A stretch of 64,000 nt of DNA from Streptomyces lunaelactis. Lineage in GTDB: Bacteria > Actinomycetota > Actinomycetes > Streptomycetales > Streptomycetaceae. The stretch covers positions 558,001-622,000 of the forward strand of contig NZ_CP026304.1 in the NCBI RefSeq assembly GCF_003054555.1, read 5' to 3'. The translations under genes were made by a program, and so were the position numbers. Of this stretch, positions 8,334-16,496 are shown piece after piece. Under the pieces are notes generated by a model, which did not search any database, was not told where the DNA came from, and saw only the letters and a list, made by a program, of their open reading frames with translations. How positions within the stretch are numbered: the first letter of the stretch is position 1; every line of letters starts with the position of its first letter.

Positions 8334-10297
8334 TGCCCGGCACCGCAACCGCACTGCGCCAGGACGCGTTCCTGGCCGAACTACTTGCCTGGCACGCCGT
8401 CCGTACACCCGACAAAGCGGCCGTCATCCACCCGGACGGCGACCGGATGGCGGCAGGTCGACCGGCCTACGCCTCGGTCGGCTATGCCGAGCTCGCCGCC
8501 CGGGTCACCGCCTGCGCCGCCGCGCTGGAAGAGCACGGCATCCGCCGCGGTACCCGTACAGCGCTGCTGGTGACTCCGGGCGTCGACCTGCTGACGCTGG
8601 TCTTCGCCCTGATGCACGTCGGAGCGGTTCCGGTGGTGGTCGATCCCGGCATGGGGCTGAGCCGCATGCTGGACTGCATCCATCGCGTGGGTGTCCAGGC
8701 ATTCATCGGCGTACCGTCCGCACACATCCTGCGGCGGCTTCGCCCGCGTGCCTTCGCCGGAGTGCAGAGCCTGATCCGGGTGGGCGGCCCAAGCGGCACC
8801 GGACTTGAGGAGCTGACCTCCTTCGGTGCGGGCCTGCCGCAGCTGCCCCCGCTGGAGTCCGGGCCCGACGACCTCGCGCTGATCGGCTACACCACCGGCA
8901 GTACCGGCCCGGCCAAGCCGGTCGAGATCACCGTCGGCATGCTGCGGGGCATGGCGTACGGCGTCGAGGAGGGCCACTTCACCGCCGACATGGCAAGCAC
9001 CCTGGTCACTCTGCCCCTGATGGGCGTGTTCGACCTCGCGGCGGGCCGCACGGCGGTGGTGCCGAAGATGAACATGGGCCGCGTCGGCACCGCCGACCCG
9101 GCGCTACTGACCGACGCGATCCAACGCTTCTCCGTGAACGCCATGTTCGCCTCCCCCGCGCTGCTGGGTCCGCTCGCGGCTCATCTGGCAGAGACGAATG
9201 CCCAGGTACCGTCGCTGCGTCTCATCGTCTCCGGTGGCGCACCGGTGAGCCCTGAGCTGATGGGCGCGCTGCGCGCCGTACTCCCCAACGAGGCACGTGT
9301 GTTCAGCACCTACGGATCGACCGAAGCGCTGCCGATGGCACTGGTGGAGAGCAGAGAAGCCCTGGCCGGCCCGGCTGCCGGCCCGGCTGAGGGCCTGGGT
9401 GTCTGTGTGGGCCGCCCCGCACCCGGCATGTCGGTCCGCACCATCGAAGTCAGCGACCGGCCGGTCCCCCGGTGGACGCCCCAACTGCCGGTGGCTCCCG
9501 GTGAGGTGGGCGAGATTGTGGTCAGCGGTGAGGCGGTCAGCCCACGCTACTTCCAAACGCTCCAGGCCGACGCCGAGCACAAGATCCAGGACGGCGGGCG
9601 TCGTTGGCACCGCACCGGTGACGTGGGATGGATCGATGGTGAGGGACGGATCTGGTTCTGCGGGCGCAAGAGCCACCGGGTCCGCGCAAGCGGCGGCGAC
9701 CTGCACACGGTGCGCTGCGAGAGCGTCTTCAACACCCATCCGCAGGTGCAGCGCACGGCGCTGGTGGGCTTCGGCCCGCACGCCGAGCAGCAGCCGGTGC
9801 TGTGCGTGGAGCTGGCACCGGACACCGAACGCAAGCAGTGGCCCCGGATCGAGGGCGAGTTGCGCGAACTGGGCGCGAACAACCCGATGACCAAGGCGAT
9901 CGCGGACTTCCTGCCGCATCCCGCGTTCCCTGTGGACATCCGCCACAACGCCAAGATCCGCCGGGAGCTGCTGGCCGGATGGGCCGAAGACCAGCTCACC
10001 GGAAGCCGCCGCCCAACGGCGGCCGACCGCGCGCTGCGCACCGTCCCGCTGCTCGGGTGGGCCTATCTGGCGGCCTGGCCGCTGCTGCCTTGGGATCATG
10101 TGGCGCTGACCGCTCTGTGGTGGCTCGACGCCTTCCTGAGCGTCGTCGTCCACGCGGTCCAGATACCGTCCGCGCTGCGCGCGGAGCAGGAACTCGCCAC
10201 CGGGCGAAAGCCATGGGCGAGCGCCACGCTCACGATGCTGTACGGAGCCACATGGTGGCGTCCCCGCAGCCGCAAGATGAAGGGCGCTGCGGCATGA
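8333..10297 (+). CDS. lstC: LstC-like (OleC-type) AMP-dependent beta-lactone synthetase
   Basis: This is a 654-residue ANL-superfamily enzyme. P-loop YTTGSTGPAKP is at 186-196, TYGSTEA at about 326, the HRTGDVG hinge motif at about 426-432 and RHNAKIRREL near 540. In the ole/lst pathways OleC homologues adenylate a beta-hydroxy acid and close it to a beta-lactone instead of making an acyl-CoA. After the ANL fold there is an extra tail (about 560-654) with hydrophobic stretches (LLGWAYLAAWPLLPW, LWWLDAFLSVVVHAV), so the protein may associate with the membrane. The start is ATG 8333, overlapping the lstB stop by one base; GTG 8327 is an alternative and is nearer the GAAGGAG. Confidence 0.87.
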   Translation: MPGTATALRQDAFLAELLAWHAVRTPDKAAVIHPDGDRMAAGRPAYASVGYAELAARVTACAAALEEHGIRRGTRTALLVTPGVDLLTLVFALMHVGAVPVVVDPGMGLSRMLDCIHRVGVQAFIGVPSAHILRRLRPRAFAGVQSLIRVGGPSGTGLEELTSFGAGLPQLPPLESGPDDLALIGYTTGSTGPAKPVEITVGMLRGMAYGVEEGHFTADMASTLVTLPLMGVFDLAAGRTAVVPKMNMGRVGTADPALLTDAIQRFSVNAMFASPALLGPLAAHLAETNAQVPSLRLIVSGGAPVSPELMGALRAVLPNEARVFSTYGSTEALPMALVESREALAGPAAGPAEGLGVCVGRPAPGMSVRTIEVSDRPVPRWTPQLPVAPGEVGEIVVSGEAVSPRYFQTLQADAEHKIQDGGRRWHRTGDVGWIDGEGRIWFCGRKSHRVRASGGDLHTVRCESVFNTHPQVQRTALVGFGPHAEQQPVLCVELAPDTERKQWPRIEGELRELGANNPMTKAIADFLPHPAFPVDIRHNAKIRRELLAGWAEDQLTGSRRPTAADRALRTVPLLGWAYLAAWPLLPWDHVALTALWWLDAFLSVVVHAVQIPSALRAEQELATGRKPWASATLTMLYGATWWRPRSRKMKGAAA

Positions 10298-11328
10298 AGG
10301 TACTGGTGACAGGCGCCTCCGGGTTCCTCGGAAGCCACATCGTCGACGCCTGTGCGCGCGCCGGTGACGAAGTGCGGGTGCTGGTACGCAAAGACAGCGA
10401 CCTGAGCCATCTGCGCACCGTTGCAGGCATCGAGTTCGCGTACGGCGACCTGCGCGACGCCGCCTCACTACGTCGGGCCATGGACGGGATCGACGCGGTG
10501 CACCACAGCGCGGCCCGGGTCACCGACAGGGGTACCCGCGCCCAGTTCCAGGACGAGAACGTCTCGGGCACGGAGCGCCTCATGTCGGCGGCCCAGGAAG
10601 CGGGCGCACGACGCTTCGTCTTCATCAGCAGCCCCAGCGCGCTGATGGGCATCCGCGGCGGCGACCGGCTCGACATCGACGAGAGCGAGCCCTTCCCCGC
10701 ACGCCACCTCAATCTCTACTCGGAGACCAAGGCCGCCGCGGAGCGCCTGGTGCTGGCCGCGGACCGTGCGGACTTCACCACTGTCGCGCTGCGCCCGCGC
10801 GCCGTCTGGGGCCCGCGCGACCACTCCGGTTTCATGCCGCGGCTGCTCGCGAAGATGATGACGGGCAGTCTGCCCGACCTCTCCGGGGGCAGGCGCGTGT
10901 ACGCGTCGCTGTGCTACTGCGAGAACGCCGCCGATGCGTGCGTGCGGGCGGCGCGTGCCGACGGTGTCGGCGGCAGGGCGTACTTCATCGCCGACCAGCA
11001 GCCGGTGGAGATCTGGAGCACGCTCGCCGGCCTCGCCGAACGGTTCGGCGGCAGTCCTCCGACCAAGCGCGTCTCCCACAGCGTGCTGCGCGCAATCGCC
11101 TTCACGGCGGACATGGTCTGGAAACTGCCGTGGCCGGCCAAACACTCCTCGCCCCCGCTCTCCCGGTACTCGCTGGCCCTGCTGACCCGTTCGGCGACGT
11201 ACGACACCTCGGCGGCGCGACGGGATCTGACAGCGCCGCGGGTGGACCACGAAGCCGGGATGGGCCGGCTGGAGGCCTGGATCGACAGCATCGGCGGCGT
11301 CAACGAGTTCATCCGGAAGGTGCGGTAG
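10294..11328 (+). CDS. lstD: LstD-like (OleD-type) NAD(P)-dependent beta-keto acid reductase
   Basis: This 344-residue extended short-chain dehydrogenase belongs to the 3-beta-hydroxysteroid dehydrogenase group. The GASGFLGSH nucleotide loop is at residues 7-15, serines are at 112-115 (SSPS) and the active-site YSETK has Y142 and K146. The family role is reduction of the 2-alkyl-3-keto acid from LstA/LstB to the 3-hydroxy acid that LstC cyclises. The ATG overlaps the lstC stop by four bases (ATGA), indicating translational coupling. A helical C-terminal part is present, as in OleD. Confidence 0.88.
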   Translation: MKVLVTGASGFLGSHIVDACARAGDEVRVLVRKDSDLSHLRTVAGIEFAYGDLRDAASLRRAMDGIDAVHHSAARVTDRGTRAQFQDENVSGTERLMSAAQEAGARRFVFISSPSALMGIRGGDRLDIDESEPFPARHLNLYSETKAAAERLVLAADRADFTTVALRPRAVWGPRDHSGFMPRLLAKMMTGSLPDLSGGRRVYASLCYCENAADACVRAARADGVGGRAYFIADQQPVEIWSTLAGLAERFGGSPPTKRVSHSVLRAIAFTADMVWKLPWPAKHSSPPLSRYSLALLTRSATYDTSAARRDLTAPRVDHEAGMGRLEAWIDSIGGVNEFIRKVR

Positions 11329-11330
11329 CC

Positions 11331-14300
11331 ATGACTGCGCAGCGTGCCGCCACGGGCTTCGGTCCTGGGCCCCGTCCTGTGGGGCGTACCGCTTTCCGCC
11401 GGCCCGTCTCCCCCACCGAGTGGTCTTATCTGGCCGCCGCCCGCCTGGGTGAGCTGATGGTGCTCCACCTGGTGGTCGAGGGCACCGGGCCGATCGACGC
11501 CCTGGCCCTGAGCCGGGCCGTGGCGCAGGCCTCGGCGTCCTGCCCGGGCTCGCGGCTGGTACGTCGCGGCCGGATGTGGATCGACAGTGGACGTCCGGCC
11601 CGGGTCGTGGTCGCCGATGGAGCGGCCTTCGACCGCAGTACACTCACCGGCCTGCCGGAGCTCACGGGCCCGCTGCCCGAGGCGGAAGGCCGCTCCGGCA
11701 CCGAGGTGCTGCTCCTGACCGGCGAACCCAGCACCGTGGTGTTCCGCGCCTCCCACGCAGTGATGGACCTCAAGGGCACGGCGATCTGGGCGGCCGAGGT
11801 CTTCCGCGCTCTGCGGGGTGAACCGCTGCACGGCGCCGCCGATTCCCTGGCCGACTACCAGTTGCTGGACGGGCTCGGCCGAACCGGGCAGCGGCCCCGC
11901 CTCGGGCTCGACCAGCGCTCACCGTTGGCCGGCCGGGCGGGCAGCGGCTCGCTGTGGCGGCGGCGTACGGTTCCGGGCCGGCACGCTGCGCTGGCCGCGA
12001 AGGTGGCGGCGGCGGTCGCCGGGGCCGTGGGTGTTTCCCCGGCCCGGATCATGGTCCCGGTCGATCTGCGGCGTCACGCACCCACGGTGTCGTCCACGGC
12101 CAACCTGGCGCTGCCGGTGTTCCTCGACGTGCCGGCCGGCCAGGGCACGGACGAGGTGCACCGGCGGCTGCTCAACGCCCTTTCCGTACGGCAGGAATTG
12201 GCGGCCGGGGCGGAGGCGGCGCTGGCCCGGCTACCGCTGCCCGCAACGGCCGCGCTGGTCGGCGCTTCGCGCGCCGCCACGTACGCACGGCACCGCTACC
12301 TGGCGTCGGCAATCGTGTCCAACGCCGGCCGACTGGCGCTCGAGGACTTCAGCACCGGGGAGTTCACGGCGGCAACCGTGTACGCCCTGCCGGTGCATGC
12401 ACCCCTGGTTCCCGTCAGCATCGTCCTGCTGGAACTGCCCGAGCACACCGAACTGGTGATCTCCGCCCGCGGCGCCGCGGACGTCGGCGAGCGCTGCGAG
12501 CTGCTGCTGGACCGGATCGAGACCGCGCTTGGCACCGCCGTACCGGTGCCGGGCGCGCCGCGGGTGACACCGCCTCGGGTGCCCGGCGCAGCCGACCGGC
12601 TGCTCGCACCCGGACCTGACGGACTTCCGCCGCTCGACACCACAGTGGTGCAGTTGTTCCGGGCGCAGGCCGCCGAGCGGCCGGACGCACCCGCCGTGAT
12701 CGGCGACAGTCCCCCGTGGTCGTACGGGGATCTGGACCGCCGCTCGGACTCCGTCGCGGCCGTGCTGCTGGCCCGAGGGGTCAGGCGCGGCGAGGTGGTC
12801 GGTGTGCTTGCCGACCGCTCCGCGCTCGGCCTGGCGGGGGTCCTGGGTGTCCTCAAGGCGGGCGCCGCGTTCTTGCCGATGGACGACCGGAATCCGGCGC
12901 AGCGGGTCAAGGAGCTGCTGCACGACGCACAAGTCCGCTTCTGTCTCACGGAGACGGCCTCTTGTGTCAAGGCGGAGGGGGCCGACTGCACGACGATCCT
13001 CCTCGATGACGTCGCAAGGGGGGACTGGACCGTCGACGAGCACGCCCACGCGACCCTCGCCGCTGCCGCCCCCGGGCCGGACGATCTGGCGTATGTCATC
13101 TACACCTCGGGTTCCACCGGCAAGCCCAAGGGCGTGCAGATCGAGCACCGGAGCCTGGTCAACGTGGTGGGCTGGATAGCCCCGTTCCTACGGTGCGACG
13201 AGCAGACCCGGGCCGCGTACTCCTTCTCGCCCGGCTTCGACCTGTCGATGATGCAGATCTTCCCGCCGCTACTGCACGGTGGCGCCGTCGTACCCGTGCC
13301 CGGCGAACTCGACCACATCAAACTCCGTGAGATGTTCTCGGGGCGGCAAGCCAACACCCTGGCGCTGACCCCGACCCACCTCGAGCTCGCCGCACGGCTC
13401 GGCCTGCGCCCAGCAGGTATCCGGGCGCTCCATCTCGGCGGCGAGAACCTCACCACGGCCAGCAGCCAGTGGGCCCGCGCGTCGTTCGGGCCCGACTGTC
13501 TGATCGTCAATATCTACGGCCCCACCGAGGCGACGGTGGCCTGTACCGTCGCAGTCGTCGGCGACGACGCCTCACGCGCGTCGATGCCGATCGGAGTGCC
13601 GGTGCACCGCACCTCTGTGGCCGTCCTGGACGAGCAGCGGCACGAAGTCCGTGACGGCGAGTTGGGCGAGCTGTATGTAACCGGTGTTCAGCTGGCCCGC
13701 GGCTATCTCGGCCGTCCCGACCTGACGGCCGACCGCTTCGTCCACTTCCCTGACGGGCGGCGCGCCTACCGGACCGGAGACCTGGTGCAACGGCTGCCGG
13801 ACGGGCAGCTCGAATACGCGGGCCGGATCGACGCGCAGGTCAAGATCCGCGGCCACCGGGTCGAGCCGGGCGAGATCGAGGCGGCGCTCACCGCACTGCC
13901 GGACATCGCACAGGCCGCCGTGGTCGCCCGCCGCCGGCATCACGCCGGCCCGCAGGCGCTGTGCGCCTACGTGGTTCCTGCCGAGGGTGCGGCGGTCCTC
14001 GACGAGACAGCCTTACGGGCGGAGTTGGAACGTTCGCTGCCGTCCCATCTGGTGCCCTCAGTGGTGTGTGCATTGCCCGCGCTACCCGAGACGGCAAGCG
14101 GCAAGACCGACCGGAACGCGCTGCCGAACCCTTTCGACGAGGCAGCCGAAGAGCACGGGAAGCCAGCCGTCCCGGGAGCGCCCACTGATTCGCAGCCCAG
14201 GCTCGGCCCCGACACCGCCGCAGTGACCGCCGGGATCTGGTCCCGCGTCCTGCACTGCGACGCCACTCGCCTCGACGACTCCTCCGACTTCCACGCACTG

Positions 14301-14465
14301 GGCGGCGACTCACTCGCCGTCCTGGAGATGCTGGCCGCGCTCGGAGACGAACTGCTGGGACAGGCCATGGAGAGGCAGTTCTTGGCCCGGCTCGGGTCCC
14401 TGAGCGACAACCTGACGCTCGGCCGGGTCGTCGAGACCGTCGACGCGCTGCGGAGGACGTCGTGA
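11331..14465 (+). CDS. lstE: LstE-like NRPS: condensation-type domain, adenylation domain, carrier protein
   Basis: This 1044-residue synthetase has three parts. Residues 25-400 are a condensation-like acyltransferase with ASHAVMDLKG, where H142 and D146 form an HxxxD motif. Residues 465-930 are an adenylation domain (YTSGSTGKPKG from 591, NIYGPTEA, YRTGDLV, ETASGKTDRN). Residues 945-1035 are a carrier domain with GGDSL and phosphopantetheine serine S994. In the lipstatin pathway this enzyme activates leucine and esterifies it onto the hydroxyl of the lactone chain. My alignment by eye gives a pocket code of D-L-M-L-H-G-I-V-A, not a classical Leu code. TTA codon 895 (14013-14015) adds bldA dependence. 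There is no thioesterase domain. Confidence 0.87.
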   Translation: MTAQRAATGFGPGPRPVGRTAFRRPVSPTEWSYLAAARLGELMVLHLVVEGTGPIDALALSRAVAQASASCPGSRLVRRGRMWIDSGRPARVVVADGAAFDRSTLTGLPELTGPLPEAEGRSGTEVLLLTGEPSTVVFRASHAVMDLKGTAIWAAEVFRALRGEPLHGAADSLADYQLLDGLGRTGQRPRLGLDQRSPLAGRAGSGSLWRRRTVPGRHAALAAKVAAAVAGAVGVSPARIMVPVDLRRHAPTVSSTANLALPVFLDVPAGQGTDEVHRRLLNALSVRQELAAGAEAALARLPLPATAALVGASRAATYARHRYLASAIVSNAGRLALEDFSTGEFTAATVYALPVHAPLVPVSIVLLELPEHTELVISARGAADVGERCELLLDRIETALGTAVPVPGAPRVTPPRVPGAADRLLAPGPDGLPPLDTTVVQLFRAQAAERPDAPAVIGDSPPWSYGDLDRRSDSVAAVLLARGVRRGEVVGVLADRSALGLAGVLGVLKAGAAFLPMDDRNPAQRVKELLHDAQVRFCLTETASCVKAEGADCTTILLDDVARGDWTVDEHAHATLAAAAPGPDDLAYVIYTSGSTGKPKGVQIEHRSLVNVVGWIAPFLRCDEQTRAAYSFSPGFDLSMMQIFPPLLHGGAVVPVPGELDHIKLREMFSGRQANTLALTPTHLELAARLGLRPAGIRALHLGGENLTTASSQWARASFGPDCLIVNIYGPTEATVACTVAVVGDDASRASMPIGVPVHRTSVAVLDEQRHEVRDGELGELYVTGVQLARGYLGRPDLTADRFVHFPDGRRAYRTGDLVQRLPDGQLEYAGRIDAQVKIRGHRVEPGEIEAALTALPDIAQAAVVARRRHHAGPQALCAYVVPAEGAAVLDETALRAELERSLPSHLVPSVVCALPALPETASGKTDRNALPNPFDEAAEEHGKPAVPGAPTDSQPRLGPDTAAVTAGIWSRVLHCDATRLDDSSDFHALGGDSLAVLEMLAALGDELLGQAMERQFLARLGSLSDNLTLGRVVETVDALRRTS

Positions 14466-15151
14466 TCTTCGTCGGTGAGGGCGCGCTGCTCTGGCGCGCC
14501 GTACAGCACACGCTGGACAGCGGCCTGGCCGTGGACCTGGTCTGCGGCCCTGCCGCCCCGCGGACGGCTCGGCCCGACGTGCCCTTTCTGGCCGTCGCGG
14601 ACGTCAACACGGTCGCTGCCGAACTGGCCGGCGCCGGCACGGACGGCCTCGTCTGGTCGGTCAACAACCGGATGATCTTTCGCGCTCCGGTCCTCTCCAC
14701 CGGGCTGCGCATCCTGAACGTCCACCATGGCCCTCTGCCTGCCTATCGGGGACTGCCCGAGGTGGCCCTGGTGTACGCGATCCTGCGCGGCGAGCCGGAG
14801 TTCGCCGCGACACTCCACCAGGTGGACGAGGGCATCGACACGGGCCGGACCCTGGCCGTGGAGTCCTATCCGATCGGCCCGAACGATCCCTACCACGTGG
14901 TGCTGCGCCGCGGCCTGCAAACCTGCCACCATCTCTTCGAGCGCTGCCTGCCCCTCGCCGTGGCCGACCCCGACTGGACCGGCGAGCGCACCCGGCCCAC
15001 GGGGGCAACGGTGGCCGACGGCGGTGGCTACTTCGGCCGCAAGGCACTGGTCCGTCTGCACGAGTACCGCAGCCACCCGAACTTCAAGCGCGCCACCGAC
15101 CTGGGCTTCCTGGCCGATTACCTCCCGGAACTCACGGCAGCCCTGCCATGA
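14462..15151 (+). CDS. lstF: LstF-like formyltransferase
   Basis: This 229-residue formyl_trans_N enzyme uses N10-formyltetrahydrofolate. The cofactor/catalytic signature is present (NVHHGPLPAYRG, residues about 81-92) together with the conserved Asp in DEGIDTG. It is shorter than methionyl-tRNA formyltransferase and lacks its C-terminal tRNA-binding domain, which fits formylation of a small molecule or carrier-bound aminoacyl group. In lipstatin biosynthesis this step N-formylates the leucyl ester. GTG 14462 overlaps the lstE stop by four bases. It is the last gene of the operon and converges with the phosphatase gene; I saw no clear terminator between them. Confidence 0.88.
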   Translation: MIFVGEGALLWRAVQHTLDSGLAVDLVCGPAAPRTARPDVPFLAVADVNTVAAELAGAGTDGLVWSVNNRMIFRAPVLSTGLRILNVHHGPLPAYRGLPEVALVYAILRGEPEFAATLHQVDEGIDTGRTLAVESYPIGPNDPYHVVLRRGLQTCHHLFERCLPLAVADPDWTGERTRPTGATVADGGGYFGRKALVRLHEYRSHPNFKRATDLGFLADYLPELTAALP

Positions 15152-15174
15152 GGCCGGTCGCGACGCCGGCAATC

Positions 15175-16350
15175 TCAGCTCGGCGAACGGTCTCCCCGGC
15201 CGACCTCACGATCCCTGACGCGCGGCAGACGCTCAATCGCCACCATGGCAGCATCGTCGCCCAGCCTCCCCCCGGCATGACTCAGAAGGTCTTTGCACAG
15301 GTGGTTCAGAAAAGCTTGAGGATGTTCACCGGACCAAGGAGCCACCCGTTCCACAAGGGGGTAGAAGGCGCCGGACCGGTCCCGGGCCTCGATGACTCCG
15401 TCCGTGTAGAGCAGGATGATGTCGCCTGCCGCGAAGGCGAACGTCTCCGCGGCGAAGTCGGTGTCCACGAGTTCGATGAGGCCCAGAGGTGGAGCCGGGC
15501 GGCGCACTTCCAGCGCGATGACCTGGCCGCCGCGTAGCAGCAGGGGCGGCGGATGCCCGCAGTTGATCACATGAAGGACCGGCTCGTCGTCCGGAACGTC
15601 GAGGACGGCCGCGGTGATGAATGCCTCGCCGTGATTCTCGGTGTCGTCAGCATCAGCTCCAGGGTCGTCCAGGTTCGACGAGACCGTTCCCTCCAGATAG
15701 GCCACCAGCGCCGGCAGGTCGGTCTGCCGGTGGGCAGCGGCTCGGAAGGCGCCGAGGAGGAGAGCGGCGTCCCCGATCGCCTCCAGCCCCTTGCCCCGAA
15801 CGTCCCCGACGATGAACCGGGTCCCATGGGCCGTGCGGGCGGCGGCATACAGGTCGCCGCCGATCTGTGCCTCGGCTTCGGCGGCAATATAGACGGACGC
15901 CACACGCAGCGGGCCGACCCGCTGCGGCAGTGGCCGTAGCACCACCTGCTGTGCGGCCTGGGCCACCGAGCGGAGCTGGGTGAGTTGCTTTTCGTGCTCT
16001 TCTCGCAGGTGGGCGAAGAATGTCACGAATACCGAGATCAGGATCAGCGCGATGATCTGGAAGGTGTGGTTCAGGTCGGTGAGGCTGGTGCGCGCCATCG
16101 CAACCACCATCTGGGCCAGGACGGCGACCGCTCCGACGAATGCGGTGGTTCGAGGCCCGGCGAACGAAGCTGTGACGGCCGGAGCGGCGACCAGGAAGGG
16201 GCCGAGGTGGACCTCGGGAGGAGCCAGGATGTCGACCACCGTGACGATCGCGATCATTGCGAGGGGTACGGCGACGAGCGCGTGACCCGGCTCCCATGAC
16301 CAGCGATTACTCCCACGGAGTCGTCCAGGACTCATTAGTCCTGGATACAC
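15175..16350 (-). CDS. membrane-anchored SpoIIE/PP2C-type serine phosphatase
   Basis: This 391-residue protein has three or four N-terminal membrane segments (residues about 25-115, including VAVPLAMIAIVTVVDIL and IIALILISVFVTFF). A short coiled region follows (EEHEKQLTQLRSVAQAAQQ), then a SpoIIE phosphatase domain at 150-375. Metal-binding aspartates are visible in IGGDLYAA, VGDVRGKG, YTDGVIEARD and LGDDAAM. Such proteins usually dephosphorylate anti-anti-sigma factors; no partner gene is adjacent. The frame opens at GTG 16350, with ATG 16335 as alternative. That ATG lies in the loop of a perfect 9-base-stem hairpin (16324-16345), so initiation may be structure-controlled. Confidence 0.85.
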   Translation of the reverse strand: MYPGLMSPGRLRGSNRWSWEPGHALVAVPLAMIAIVTVVDILAPPEVHLGPFLVAAPAVTASFAGPRTTAFVGAVAVLAQMVVAMARTSLTDLNHTFQIIALILISVFVTFFAHLREEHEKQLTQLRSVAQAAQQVVLRPLPQRVGPLRVASVYIAAEAEAQIGGDLYAAARTAHGTRFIVGDVRGKGLEAIGDAALLLGAFRAAAHRQTDLPALVAYLEGTVSSNLDDPGADADDTENHGEAFITAAVLDVPDDEPVLHVINCGHPPPLLLRGGQVIALEVRRPAPPLGLIELVDTDFAAETFAFAAGDIILLYTDGVIEARDRSGAFYPLVERVAPWSGEHPQAFLNHLCKDLLSHAGGRLGDDAAMVAIERLPRVRDREVGRGDRSPS

Positions 16351-16496
16351 CGAACCATGGCTCGGCGCTCACCGCCGCCATGCCGGGGCACACCGCAGGA
16401 GGACGGCTTCCAGCCGCGCTGCAGGGCGCCTGCGCCGTTCCCAGGCGCGTCATCGACTCCCGTACGAACCGTGTTCGCACTATGCGTGGCGCAGGC

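Noticed and set aside
6334..11328. Long-chain olefin (oleABCD) cluster
   Set aside because: OleB is absent and NRPS plus formyltransferase genes follow, which fits a decorated beta-lactone instead.
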